This document shows, piece after piece, positions 39,201 through 64,000 of a DNA stretch of 64,000 bases; the stretch's first letter is position 1; each line of letters begins with the position of its first letter. The position numbers were made by a program, and so were the translations under genes. The stretch lies in assembly GCA_034336665.1 (NCBI GenBank), contig CM067576.1, positions 12,453,385-12,517,384 on the forward strand. Direction: 5' to 3'. This stretch comes from Luscinia megarhynchos (taxonomy: Eukaryota > Chordata > Aves > Passeriformes > Turdidae). The notes under the pieces are model-generated. The model ran no database searches. It saw nothing but the letters and a program-made list of their open reading frames with translations, and had not been told where the DNA came from.

Positions 39201-39727
39201 TACCACTAGCATGAATTAAAAGAGGGGACTGTTTTTGGAATGTGTTGGGAATGGTTTAGGCCAAAGGATTTAAAAGGTTCTACATGGCCTTTGCAGGTTC
39301 CAAAGGAGTTTGATATTGAAGATTATACACAAATAAGCTTGGGGTAATTTTGTTGTTCTTGGCCATTGTTGTTCTTGGCCAAGTGTGTGACGTGTTTGGG
39401 GAATAAATTCCTTGACTTGCCTTTCTTGGGTTTCCATTACTACTGGTCAGCAGTGCCCTGGACACCCTTGGGATATGCTGGGAGGGATTGACCTTCAGTA
39501 GTCACATTGCATGAACCCTACATGGCACATGCAGGTCCTTCAGTGCAGTGTTTTCTGTCTGGTTTCCCATCACTTTGCTCCTCCTCTTTCCTTTCACCTT
39601 CTCCTCTCCTAGATCCAGTCAGAGGAAGTGCAGCTTGGGGAAGCCAGACCAGAGAGAGCTGAATGAGAACCTGGCAGCAACGCAGGGCTTGGCCCACATG
39701 ATAATGGAGTGCAACAGGCTCTTCCAG
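27203..39727 (+). CDS. DLC1-family RhoGAP (SAM2 - Ser-rich - RhoGAP), START domain not found
   Basis: Nine exons join in one frame: 27,203-27,274; 28,705-28,786; 30,140-30,203; 31,389-32,734; 33,402-33,572; 34,291-34,450; 35,783-35,981; 37,695-37,914; 39,613-39,727. The protein (about 810 residues from the SAM domain on) begins with a DLC-type SAM2 domain (EACDWLRAAGFPQYAQLFE), then a roughly 500-residue serine-rich linker with KPGTFP, NWRTGSFHG and VYDNLP motifs, then a RhoGAP domain with the arginine finger in GLFRKSG, the DLPEP loop and NQMTPTN. By family knowledge it should accelerate GTP hydrolysis on RhoA-type GTPases at focal adhesions. It resembles DLC1 most in the SAM and its downstream acidic stretch (RSDDSEDDEPCAIS), but is divergent throughout. 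All junctions are GT/AG and phases are conserved. Family members end in a START domain of about 200 residues, which is missing here. Without a further splice the last exon runs on for 37 codons to a stop at 39,839-39,841. It could be a functional START-less paralogue or a gene beginning to decay. Confidence 0.85.
28705..28786 (+). CDS. DLC-like exon: SAM2 domain, middle
   Basis: The acceptor is TTCACAG and the donor GTAAAC. It encodes DMQFPIDVETVRRDHEFLDG and on to ESLFR, aligning with the second SAM exon of DLC1. Confidence 0.92.
29940..30110 (+). pseudogene. Possible processed pseudogene fragment in a DLC-like intron
   Basis: An intronic stretch encodes a non-random-looking C-terminus (GVVIGAGFGDHYMGASNRMS, then a Phe-Asp-Asn-rich end) followed by TAG, a short 3' tail, an AATAAA at about 30,091 and A-rich sequence. 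This looks like the 3' end of a retrocopied mRNA. I do not recognise the parent gene. Confidence 0.3.
30140..30203 (+). CDS. DLC-like exon: SAM2 domain, end
   Basis: The acceptor is AAACCCTAG and the donor GTATGT. It encodes RLNTLNKYASMKVEISRDRK and one further Arg. RLNTLNK is a hallmark of the family. Confidence 0.92.
31389..32734 (+). CDS. DLC-like large exon: serine-rich linker
   Basis: This is a 1,346-bp exon, open throughout, from the acceptor CTTCTAAG to the donor CAG|GTCAGC. It starts SDDSEDDEPCAIS, matching DLC1, and keeps scattered family landmarks: KKRKSLLKKMEKL, DHKPGTFP-like HKPGTFPTVLT, SVNWRTGSFHG, and SVYDNLPS, the counterpart of the tensin-binding tyrosine segment of DLC1. 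Also kept are an acidic helix SELNSVIADVNGLRKL in the place of the DLC1 LD-like motif, and DQWTEKFSDDGDS. The rest is diverged. A large uninterrupted frame implies selection for coding until recently. Confidence 0.9.
33402..33572 (+). CDS. DLC-like exon before the GAP domain
   Basis: The acceptor is TTTATCCTGTAG and the donor GTAAGT. It encodes (R)HGKQEWCVEESVNLESLSLQ through QKLALLKLTALMDRYSPSSK to a split Trp, matching the DLC1 exon with LLKLTALLEKYTPSNK. Confidence 0.88.
34291..34450 (+). CDS. DLC-like exon: RhoGAP entry
   Basis: The acceptor is TTTTCATTTCCAG and the donor GTATGG. It encodes TIPKFIKKPKASDYKDKNVF, then GVPLLLNVQRT and LRSHFLDQ. VFGVPL and the NVQRT strand open the RhoGAP fold. 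Confidence 0.92.
35783..35981 (+). CDS. DLC-like exon: RhoGAP arginine finger
   Basis: The acceptor is TTTTACCCACAG and the donor GTAGGT. It encodes VGLFRKSGVKSRI, whose first Arg is the catalytic arginine finger (Arg677 in human DLC1). YEGQSAFDVADMVKQYFRDL and PEP follow. All GAP landmarks are intact. Confidence 0.94.
37695..37914 (+). CDS. DLC-like exon: RhoGAP core
   Basis: The acceptor is CATGTTTTCAG and the donor GTATTG. It encodes (Y)VPKDQQFQAVQAAILLLPKE through EENQMTPTNIAVCLAPSLFH to a serine run SSSSS. NQMTPTN and CLAPSLF are family signatures; the Asn there contacts the GTPase. Confidence 0.94.
39613..39727 (+). CDS. DLC-like last recognised exon
   Basis: The acceptor is CTCCTCTCCTAG and the donor GTATGT. 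It encodes SSQRKCSLGKPDQRELNENL then AATQGLAHMIMECNRLFQ, which in DLC1 precedes the linker to the START domain. If the donor is not used, translation continues 37 residues to a stop at 39,839-39,841. Confidence 0.92.
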
Positions 39728-41896
39728 GTATGTCACTCACTGTCACCAAGCAAAAGCTCTGGGCATCCTGGGCGGGAGAGCAGCTTGGAGCAGCAGCTGG
39801 GCAATGTCCCTGCCAGCCCAGCTGCTGCTCTGTGCCTGTGACAGATGGGAGTCCTGCTGCTGCCACCAAAGAGAAAATGAGTGTCATTTTCTCCTCCATT
39901 CCCCCCTCCATCCCCAGCTTGTTGGGGCTTGGGGACAGCTTGGAGAGCACCTGTGGGGCAGTGGCTGCCATGTGCCCGGGCAGGGAAGCTCTGGCCATCC
40001 CTGCTGGAGGGAGGGTTGAAGTTTTGCTGCTGGGGCCTGGCCAGATCAACAGCCATGCTTGGGCCTGGCCACTGACTCCAGTAATCTGAACCTGGACCTT
40101 GGCCCACAGACCGACTTCCCAGCTTGACCACGGCCTTTGCCCGTCATGATGGACTTGCCTAGTGATCCTCAGAGTGTGGCTAACCCTGGTTGCTGTCCCT
40201 GGACCTGTTCCTGACCTCCCCTGCTGTCTCACCTTCCTGGCTCTACCTCGGACCTCATCGCCGTGGATGTGTCTGATGATCTTTACTCTTGGCTGACCCT
40301 GGCTGCCCCTCTGGCCCAGCTGCAGCAGCGTGGGACAGGGCAGCTGGCCTGCCAGCTCTCTTGTCCCACTTGACACCTGGCCCCTTTCCCTCAGGGGTGC
40401 TGTCCACACTCCAACAGTCAGCTCAGACCTTCTCGTGCTCTGCTCCAGTTCCTCATCTGGGCAGGGAACACTGCCCCATGGCTCCCCTGCACTGACACAT
40501 GGCCCTGCCCCAGGGCTCCCCCAGCACTGATTCCACAACCAGCACCTGGCTTCTTAGTGACACCCCACCCCAGGACAGCTGGGGTTCCCAGGGGTCTGAT
40601 CCCTGCATGCATCAGTCTCCAGCCCAGACAGGGCTCCTGAGTGCCCCCTCCACCCCCAGCCCAGCCATGGGTCCCTGTTTCCCCAGCAGTGGCCTGAGCC
40701 CCTCTGCCCAGCTCTGAGGCCCCTCTGCCCGCCCTGTACCCTCTGCACAGAGCTGCCCCATGGAATAGCCCCATGGGAGTTCTGAACTGCCCTTGCACAC
40801 ATGGACATTCCACACATCCTGCTATGACCATTGCTGACTCCAACCCTGAGCTGTGGGGCTGCCCCTCACCCCTGGAGTGCTGGGGTCCTGCTGGTGTGAC
40901 CCCCACCCTGCAGGGTCAGCATTTAGTGCTGAGACTCAGGGATTGCCTGGAGAGGGCTGTCCCACTTCTGCTGGAGACTACAGCTCAGTGTGGCAGCCTC
41001 TGCTATGCCAGTGCCTGGAGGAACACCCAGGTCTGCTACTCTGGACCCAGACCTGGACTGGTCACTGTGGCCACCCCTGGAGTGTGGCTGACACTGCTTC
41101 TGCCACTGAGCCTGAGCGTGTGTGGCCCTTGAGCAGGACTCGGCCCCGTGGGCAGGACTCGTCACCACTGCCACCCCCAGCCTGCCTGGCTGCCCCAGGT
41201 AGGGTGGGATGGGCCCTGGCTGGGGAGGCACTGCCCAGCCCTGCCTCAACTCTGGGAGCAGGGAGAGCATGGCCATGGCACAGGGGTGGGTGCAGCTGGG
41301 GGACAGGGAGCACAGCACACGGCCTGGGCAGCTGCTGACGGGACATGGCTGTCACCCTGTGGCACCAGTGCCAGGCCTGGGGGTTTGTGGGCAGTGCTCA
41401 GCCACTGGGAGAGTGCCTTTGCACAGGTGCTGGACATGAGGTGCTGGACACTGACCAGCTGTGAGAGCCGAGCCCTCCCCAGCTCAGGACACGGGAGAAC
41501 CTCATACACATCTCTTGTATCTATATATACAATATATAGATGTATGCACATGCATATGAATATGTGCATACATATACACACATGTATGTGTCAGTGAGCA
41601 CCTGCATCAATGCACCAGCTTCTGTCCAGTGGTAGCATAGCTGCATTTTGTGCTGCTTTAGGACTCTGAAATTTTTTTTAGGATGCTCACAGAGCCTCCA
41701 ACAAACCCCAAGGCAAAGGCAGGAGCTGTGGCTCCTTGTAGTTTCCCAAGATTTTCATGCACTGCACAAAGTGGTTTGCAACTCCATAGGGATTGAAAAC
41801 ATTGCTGCTGAGGGGGAAGGCATTTCCCTTGTGTTTTCCTCAGAGGGAATGCAGTTTAACTGATCTGCTCCTCCCCTGGGCCTCCTACTCCTCCAG
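39728..41896 (+). other. GC-rich sequence after the last DLC-like exon
   Basis: This is a 2.1-kb block unusually rich in CCTGG, CCCAG and CTGCC words, from which START-domain exons are absent. Frames on both strands are long only because of high GC. Between 41,510 and 41,590 there is an AT-rich patch with a perfect 10-bp hairpin (41,519-41,541). Confidence 0.6.
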
Positions 41897-41975
41897 GTGG
41901 AACTGCTGGCTGCCTCCCCCCACCATCACAGATGACATCAAAGGCTGGGTGACTTGCTTATACGTGGCACCTAAG
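41897..41975 (+). pseudogene. Candidate eroded START-domain exon
   Basis: A good acceptor (CCTCCTACTCCTCCAG) precedes a segment whose second half reads DDIKGWVTCLYVAPK up to a GTAAAG donor. STARD13 has KGWVTC and DLC1 KGWVSY at the start of START, with a Lys-Lys at the exon end. Entered from the preceding exon in phase 0, the frame stops after VELLAASPHHHR; the KGWVTC reading is in the +1 frame. The match is only six residues, so this is tentative. Confidence 0.3.
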
Positions 41976-42253
41976 GTAAAGTGGATGGAGGGAGTATGGA
42001 TCAGAGTACCATTGGCTGTGGGAGTGTGGGTGGCTGAAGGGTTTCCTGGAGGTACCCTTGGGTGTTCTGAGTTCATGGCTTTGGCTCCTTCACCGAGAAT
42101 TGCTCTGAGCTGTGCTCACAAGCCACTTGTCTGCCTCTATCTGCAGCTGCTTGAAGCCACACTCCTTTTCTCTCCTTTACCCTGCCCCTCTACTGTTTTT
42201 CCCCTTACCACAACCCCACTCCAACAGACAGACAACTCCAGTTGTTTAGTCCC

Positions 42254-42259
42254 TTTATT
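42254..42259 (-). terminator. RARS1: RARS1 polyadenylation signal
   Basis: TTTATT on the plus strand is AATAAA on the minus strand, beginning 20 bases past the RARS1 stop codon. The 3' UTR would be very short, around 40 bases. No other AATAAA on the minus strand was noted closer to the stop. Confidence 0.7.
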
Positions 42260-42278
42260 GTCATTCCACAGGGAACAG

Positions 42279-58164
<15,886 letters not shown>

Positions 58165-58489
58165 CCTCGGGCGGCCGGAAGCGGCGCTGGCGCCGCGGCA
58201 GCCGGAAGGCGGCCGGAGCGGCGCGGCCGCGGCGACAGCGCCCCCGGGCGGCGGGGAGGACCCCGGGCGGAAGGGCTGCCCTGAGAACGGGGCGGCGGCG
58301 GCCATGGACACCGGCAGCGTGAGGGGAGACGGGACGGGACGGGACGGGCACGGCACCCCCACACCCTCCCAACCCGCCGCGTGCCGTGTCACCACCCAGC
58401 ACTTTGAAACGTGTCCCATGCCCAGCAGGGGTGGGTACGATGGGCACAGGGAATGTTCAGGCAGGGACGAACGCCAGCACGTGCCAGGA

Positions 58490-58735
58490 GCCCAGGGAAC
58501 GGCTGGAGCTGGGCAGGGCAGGCTCAGGCTGGAGCTCAGGGAAGGTTCTTTCCCCAGAGCGTGCTGGCACTGCCCAGGCTCCCAGGGAATGGGCACGGCT
58601 CCAGGAGCACTCAGCGCTGCCAGGGATGCCCAGGGTGGGGTTGTTGGGGTGTCTGTGCAGGGCCAGGGGCTGCACTGGATGATCCTTGTGGGTCCCTTCC
58701 AGCTCAGGGATTATATCATAATTATATCAAATGTG
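58490..58735 (+). mobile_element. CR1 LINE 3' fragment between WWC1 and RARS1
   Basis: It reads GCTGGCACTGCCCAGGCTCC, TTGTTGGGGTGTCTGTGCAG, ACTGGATGATCCTTGTGGGT and CCCTTCCAGCTCAGG, the usual CR1 3' end. The element forms most of the short WWC1-RARS1 spacer. Confidence 0.85.
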
Positions 58736-58884
58736 TCAATTACAGCATCTCATGTGACAAGAGGTGTGAAAAGATGTATTCTTCCAGCTGGTCACACAAA
58801 CGAACCCCAGTTGAGGTGCCAGGGGATGAGAATATTTAACTCAAAACAAAAAGCAAGAAAGGCAGGTTTGTCCAGAAAGGTCAC

Positions 58885-58890
58885 TTTATT
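58885..58890 (-). terminator. WWC1: Alternative WWC1 poly(A) signal
   Basis: This is AATAAA on the minus strand, 655 bases past the WWC1 stop. It is the more distal of the candidate signals before RARS1. Confidence 0.35.
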
Positions 58891-59209
58891 GGAAAAACCT
58901 AATATGGACTTTAAACCTGCAGCCCTCCTCCCACAGCAGTGGTTTCAATGGGCTCCCCACGTTACCTTGACAGACCCATTACAGACATGAGCTGCAGTTC
59001 AAATGTTAAAAGTGCAAGTATTCTGACCTTCACACCTACTTTTATGACCTGGCAGGAAACACAAATGCTTCACAGCTCACAGAGAATTCGTTCACAGCAC
59101 TTGGGAGTCCCAGCTGGCTCCCAGCATTCCCCACAGGGTACAAAATACATCACTCAGAGGAGAGTCTGATGCAGAACATCATAGAAGGTAGGGGTGAGGT
59201 TCCTTCAAA

Positions 59210-59220
59210 TTTATTTTATT
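59210..59220 (-). terminator. WWC1: WWC1 poly(A) signal (two overlapping AATAAA)
   Basis: TTTATTTTATT on the plus strand gives two overlapping AATAAA hexamers on the minus strand, about 325 bases after the WWC1 stop. Confidence 0.5.
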
Positions 59221-59544
59221 GCAGTAAAACCTCTAAAAGGTAGAGCTGTACAAAAAGTCTAAACAGCATTATTTAAGAATAACAGCACCTTACGCTGCAT
59301 TTGTTCTTATTTAAAATTCTATTTCCCAAAAATACATTCCTAAATATACAAACTATACAATCTTGTCACTTTAATGCTGGTTTCTGTGATGATATAACTT
59401 TAACCTAAAAATCTTCAAAACATCCACATACCGACAAAAGCTCTAATATACAAATGCCTTGGTACCTTCATAATACCACATAAATAACTTCAAAACCCAA
59501 TCTGCATTTGTAGAATTGTCCAGAAAGCAAATACTTTATGGTGA
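59221..59544 (-). other. WWC1: WWC1 3' UTR
   Basis: This is AT-rich noncoding sequence between the WWC1 stop codon and the nearest strong poly(A) signals. Confidence 0.6.
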
Positions 59545-59611
59545 TCACACATCATCTGCAGAAAGCGTTGGGATGTTTATTCTTGGCCGTGTGAAAAATG
59601 CCATTTTCTCT
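59545..59611 (-). CDS. WWC1: WWC1 last coding exon
   Basis: It encodes (R)[21 protein letters not shown] and TGA at 59,545-59,547. The acceptor is GATCTTTTTTCAG. The ADDV end is the PDZ-binding motif. Confidence 0.97.
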
Positions 59612-62600
59612 CTGAAAAAAGATCATCAGTTGTTAATGCAACAGAAATCCTGCCAGAAATGTCCATTATCCACATGAGAATTTATCCCACCAGCTGTCCC
59701 TCACAAGGAGCAGGTGTACATCCTCTCACAACCCTCACCTTTTATTTACTTATCAGACATGAGTTAAACCCACAACACTGACCTTACCAAAAGCCATTTC
59801 AGAAAGGCTCAGGGCTTTTTCCTTTCTGGGGCAGTTGCTTAGGGAAGTAAAGAGCTGCTTCTGTGTTAAAGAATTTGTTGCCAGGGGAATGACTTGGAGA
59901 ATGCTGGTTGCTTTGATCATGTGCAGTGCTGCAACTAATTTCCCTGAGTCAGACCTTATACTTTGATACAAAAATACAGAAGTTCTTAGCAGAACAATTA
60001 ACTAACTACTTCTGCAGAGATCAATCCTCATCATCTCAGTCATCCACAGAAAAATCATGGTAGTAGTCAATTTTTCCTCCCCTTTACCTATAATTACCTG
60101 AATGACTGCACTTCCAGGGGCTCCTTTCGACTCTGCCCTCGCAGCCTGTGGACGTCCTTGGCAGCAGCTCTCATCATTTTATCAGCCTTGAGCTCACACT
60201 TGTGTTCTGGATTTTGCACCTAAATGAATAATGGAGAAGATTTTTTTTGTGTTTCCAGGAGGAATTCTCTTATCCTAACTGATCTTTCAGCTGGAGGTCT
60301 GAGGGGTTTGGAAACTGGTGACTCTGGAAGTCACAAGCCACAGAAGCTAAACTGAAGCTTGTCAACTAACCGTTCTAAGGGAGAGAGCTTTTTGTAAGGT
60401 GTCCTTCCAGCCTGTGGTAAGAATAATGGTTCTGTTCAGTACTGCCTTTGTATCTTCTTGATAGATCTTTTAAGGTGGAAGATCAGCACACACAAGAACA
60501 CAGCACCACAAAGAGTACTTCACACAAACTCCCTCCTACACCTGGTGCCAGCATAGCTTGGTCTCTGCCTGGTGCCAGCAGAGGTGCTGAGAAATCCCAG
60601 AAGCTGAGAAGGAGCCCTGTGCATGGGGGAGGGTGTGATGTAGAGTAAGGTAAGTGCCAACCACCACACGTCACACCTCCTGCAGACTGGGGGGCACTCT
60701 TGGCAGAACAGATGGCATTTGTGACTTCTCGTATTCGCACCTCTGCTAGGGCAGCAGATCTCTGTGCTGGTGAATGCAAGGGCTCAGGACTAACAGCTTG
60801 ATAGAGCTGTATGTGGCAGACTAACAGTGCTCAGGCTTCATTTACTGACTGTCCAAAGTCCCCTGTTTCCAAAATTTCTCCACCAAAGTGGAATGAAACC
60901 CCAAGGCAGGTATGACTCACTCGTTTCTCCACAAGCCTCAGCAGCAGTCGAAACCTCTCATCATCCTTCACCCACTGTGGCAACTCTTTTTCACCCTGAC
61001 TTTGAGCTTGTTCCAGCTGTTCCTTCAGTTCCTTGAGCACTGAGATCTCCTGAACCAGCTGGTCGTGCCAAGTTTTTGAAGCCTGCAGGTCCAGCTCCAG
61101 GTCCAGTGAGGTGCGGATCAGGCGCTCTGTACCGAAGGACTTGATTGAAGGCTGGAAGAGAAGGGGTGTGTGAGCACACTGAGAACTGTCCCAACCACTC
61201 CACCCAGAAAGTGCCAAACACATCATGAGACCCATCTTTCTAGTGCTTCTCTTTAACACAAACCATCTCTGTTGATCCTGCTTTCCTGTCTGTCTTGAGA
61301 CAGATACCACAAACTCAAGGAAATCTTATAGATAAGTGTTTTGATTTCTGTGCTTCCGCTCAAGTTCTTCCTTGGCAGCTTCTCCAAATCGAACAAGTCT
61401 TGCTTGCACACCTTTCTCCTAAGTTTAATGTCTCATCTTCAGATGAATACACAGTGCTCCAGAAAAACCTGTGATTGCTTTTTCCAGTAGCATATTGCCT
61501 TCTGCTAGTTTCAAACGCAAGCTGTCCCAAGAAAATAATTTCCTTAGGAGTTCATTGTCAATATCCTGGGGGTTTTAGTGATTGCCATCACAGTAGGTAC
61601 AGTGGTTTATTGTGTGCCATGGCATCACTACAACAGGGTCACCTGACATCTAACCCATCATTCTCCTCATCTTCTTTTCCAGCTCCTTAAATTTATTATA
61701 AATACTTAAGAATCTCACAACAATAAACACAGCAAAACTGTTTGTGCTACTTCTCTGATAAGATGGAAAATACCAGGAACCATTTTTCTAAATAAATTGT
61801 TATAAATGAGTTCCAACTTAAACGTTCCTGTCATAATCTGATATTTCAAAGAATCCTTGAAAGACTTCTCACACACAAAGAAAAGGTTGTGAATGAAAGC
61901 GTGTGGCAACTGATTTATGTTTGCAAATTTTTCCTTTGAAACAGTTTTCTGGTTTTTGCATGTATCTATGTTAGAGGGAAAAGAAGTGGTGATGTTCTTA
62001 CCCGTTTCACTCTGACACTTCGTCTCTCCATCGCGTTCCGAACGAAGGGGGGCTTTTTGGACAGTGTGGAACTGTCACTATCACTGCGATTCAGCTGAAA
62101 TGGAAGGTGAAAACCACAAATTTTTCATGAAAGAAGTACAAGCAGTGCATTCATACACTATCAGCAAGACCAGAGGTTGTTGTAAGCAGAACTGTGAAGT
62201 TTTGTGAAAGGCAGACAGCTGTCACCCCAGTCTGCACTGGCACAGCTAGATCCTGCCACAAGCCTTGAAACTCTGTCCCTTTTTGGGAATAGGCTATGAG
62301 CAAAGAGAGACACTAAGTTAGGCTATGACATGGGGCTCTGCACCACTGCTCTTCTCCTGTGCAAGTAACTAGGCTGGGCAAAACAGCCCAGAAAAATAAG
62401 CTGTAAGTACTAATAATAACAAGATCAGTAATAATAATAATAATAATAATAATACTCTTTCCTAACATATATAAAACATAGGACTATTTTATTAGAGATT
62501 CCTATTTTCTCTAATCTGTATTTTTCTCTATAACCTATATTTTAAGCTAGTGGTGGAAGAGACAAGTTTACCTGAAAGCTGTCCCCCTGGGTTTATCAGC

Positions 62601-63686
62601 TGAAGAGTTGCCATGCTACACACAGCCTGCCTTGTTTTGTGATTGTCGTTAGACCCTTACAAAGAGCTCGGCTCAAGCAGGGTTTAATTTTAATTCCCTT
62701 CTCATGTCCCTTCGTCAAAGCTGGTGAAGGAGGGGAACAGGTACTGGGATCTGTGTGGGATCTGGGACACAGCACCTGTACCACTCAAGCACAAGCCACT
62801 GCTGCAGAATGAGTAAGGTTTGTTCCTCTGGAAGCACCTGCTTCTGAACCAGGGAGAACCTACACAGCAAATCTGGATCAGCTGTATTAAGGGCTTGCCC
62901 ACTTGGGACAGGTCATGTGTGGTAAAAGACTTAAAAGTGCTTACTTGTTTGCCAATTCCACTTAAAAAACAAGATATTTATAGTTCATTCTGACCCTCAA
63001 TTCAGGAAATAATTGTGAACAAACATTTCATAGCAGGGGAAATGACATCTGACCCAACACATGGCCTGTTCAGTTACCTTCACACAAAGCACACTGGTGG
63101 CTTTCAGATTTCCACAGTTTTTTTGCTGATATTATCAGGTACTTACCTTTCCATTTCTATCAAGGTTTTATGTTCACTTCATCTCAAGTCAGGTGGACAG
63201 AGCTAACTGAGTTAGCACAGAACACTTCAAACAGCAGAAAACTGTTTAATATGCAGCTTATTCATCACTGTCTTACAGTGCCCTTCCAGGTCAGTTTGGG
63301 CATCTCAACAAGCTGAATGTGCCATAAATATATGTGCACATATATATCTGATAAATTTGTGCTTAATGCTGTTAGTTCCAAGGCAAGATACTGTCCAGGA
63401 GGTGAGGACAGAGAAAATTTGGAAGTCAGAAGGGGAGAGAAGAAAGCCCTGTTTGGTTTCTGTGAGCAATTCAAACTGAGTGAAAACAAGCACTTAGAAG
63501 CAGAGGGTTCATTTTCCTTACCCGACACACGTACTGACTCTGTGGTCCTGGGGAAAATGTTTTTGAGCGGATGATGGTGCTGCCCCTGACAAACTGAGTT
63601 TGGGGTGGATTTGCTGCTCTTTTGTCTTTTGGACGAACTACAGTCGAGGACTGTGCCAGACTCTCTGTGTTGGTCTCTTTATCCAC
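59545..63686 (-). CDS. WWC1: WWC1 (KIBRA), C-terminal part
   Basis: Five coding exons encode the last 225 residues of a protein of about 1,100: 63,522-63,686; 62,002-62,094; 60,921-61,151; 60,098-60,219; 59,545-59,611. KIBRA is a cytoplasmic scaffold that works upstream of LATS in Hippo signalling and binds atypical PKC. Seen here are the [19 protein letters not shown] segment, the aPKC-binding stretch [15 protein letters not shown], the coiled-coil stretch [17 protein letters not shown], the basic [13 protein letters not shown], and the C-terminal ADDV that binds PDZ domains. The WW and C2 domains lie beyond the window. Phases agree at every junction. Confidence 0.97.
60098..60219 (-). CDS. 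WWC1: WWC1 penultimate coding exon
   Basis: It encodes [20 protein letters not shown] then [20 protein letters not shown]. The donor is GTAATT. Confidence 0.97.
60921..61151 (-). CDS. WWC1: WWC1 coding exon
   Basis: It encodes [20 protein letters not shown] through [20 protein letters not shown] and [20 protein letters not shown], then KR. It covers 77 codons in phase 0. Confidence 0.97.
62002..62094 (-). CDS. WWC1: WWC1 coding exon, aPKC-binding stretch
   Basis: It encodes [20 protein letters not shown] then [11 protein letters not shown], covering 31 codons in phase 0. Confidence 0.97.
62428..62453. repeat. AAT microsatellite
   Basis: About nine AAT triplets lie in a WWC1 intron. Confidence 0.9.
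63522..63686 (-). CDS. WWC1: WWC1 coding exon
   Basis: It encodes [20 protein letters not shown] through [20 protein letters not shown] and CR, covering 55 codons in phase 0. No further exon was seen up to the window end, so the rest of WWC1 lies beyond 64,000. Confidence 0.95.
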
Positions 63687-64000
63687 CTGGAAGTCACAAA
63701 GTGCAGTGTAAATGCCAGCTTTCCATGTGCCCAGGACACACCCCCAGGGCCGTGTGACAGCCACCTGTGCCACGTCTGTGCTTGTGGCATTCAAATCCAG
63801 ACATTCTTTAGCCCTTCTCATGCAGCATGTCCTGACACTTCACTCCTGGAGCTCTGCTGCATTAACTGCATTGCTCCCTAAGGGCTCTGCATCCACTGAC
63901 TGCTCTACAACACAATTGATTACAATGGGCTTTGCCTGTGGATCCACACAGCACTGCAACCTGGCAATCCCACAGAGAGCAGGTACAATTTTAAAGACCC

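Noticed and set aside
39609..40538. 309-codon minus-strand frame
   Set aside because: It lies antisense to the last DLC-like exon and in GC-rich DNA, with no homology recognised.

Overview
The window is nuclear DNA from a vertebrate, most likely a bird and plausibly a songbird. The signs are spliced genes with orthodox GT/AG junctions, small introns, several CR1 LINE 3' tails, and solo endogenous-retrovirus LTRs, one with a 5-bp target duplication as expected for avian ERVL elements. No bacterial-style genes, CRISPR arrays, rRNA or tRNA genes were seen.

Layout. Positions 1-20.8 kb are an intergenic, mostly AT-rich stretch without a recognisable gene. It holds a 441-bp solo LTR inside one copy of a locally duplicated segment (6.97-7.81 kb, with a second copy at 10.37-10.73 kb that keeps the empty site), a probable degraded LTR on the minus strand at 14.1 kb, and an AT/TATACA microsatellite at 15.0-15.2 kb. 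At 20.83-21.2 kb there is a CpG island with a GC-rich decamer minisatellite, followed by a ~40-bp minisatellite. This is the best candidate promoter and first exon for the next gene.

From about 21.2 to 39.7 kb (possibly to 42 kb) the plus strand carries a DLC1-family gene. Nine internal coding exons (27,203-39,727) join in a single open frame and encode a SAM2 domain, a long serine-rich linker and a complete RhoGAP domain with its arginine finger. The START lipid-transfer domain that ends DLC1, STARD13 and STARD8 is not found. Only a short, frame-shifted START-like scrap is seen at 41.9 kb, immediately before the convergent RARS1 3' end.

RARS1 (cytosolic arginyl-tRNA synthetase) occupies 42,254-58,164 on the minus strand. 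All 15 coding exons were resolved and join to a 661-residue frame. Its CpG-island promoter lies at about 57.7-58.4 kb. Just upstream, also on the minus strand, are the last five coding exons of WWC1 (KIBRA), 59,545-63,686, ending in the ADDV PDZ-binding tail. As far as I know WWC1-RARS1 is also the order on human 5q34, so the synteny is conserved there, but I know of no DLC-family gene next to human RARS1. The gene at 21-42 kb is therefore the main item of interest: a candidate extra DLC-family paralogue, retained here with an intact RhoGAP but an apparently missing START domain.

Functionally the three genes are unrelated in pathway. RARS1 is a housekeeping tRNA synthetase, WWC1 is a scaffold of Hippo/aPKC signalling, and the DLC-like gene predicts a GTPase-activating protein for Rho. 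They are neighbours by ancestry, not an operon.
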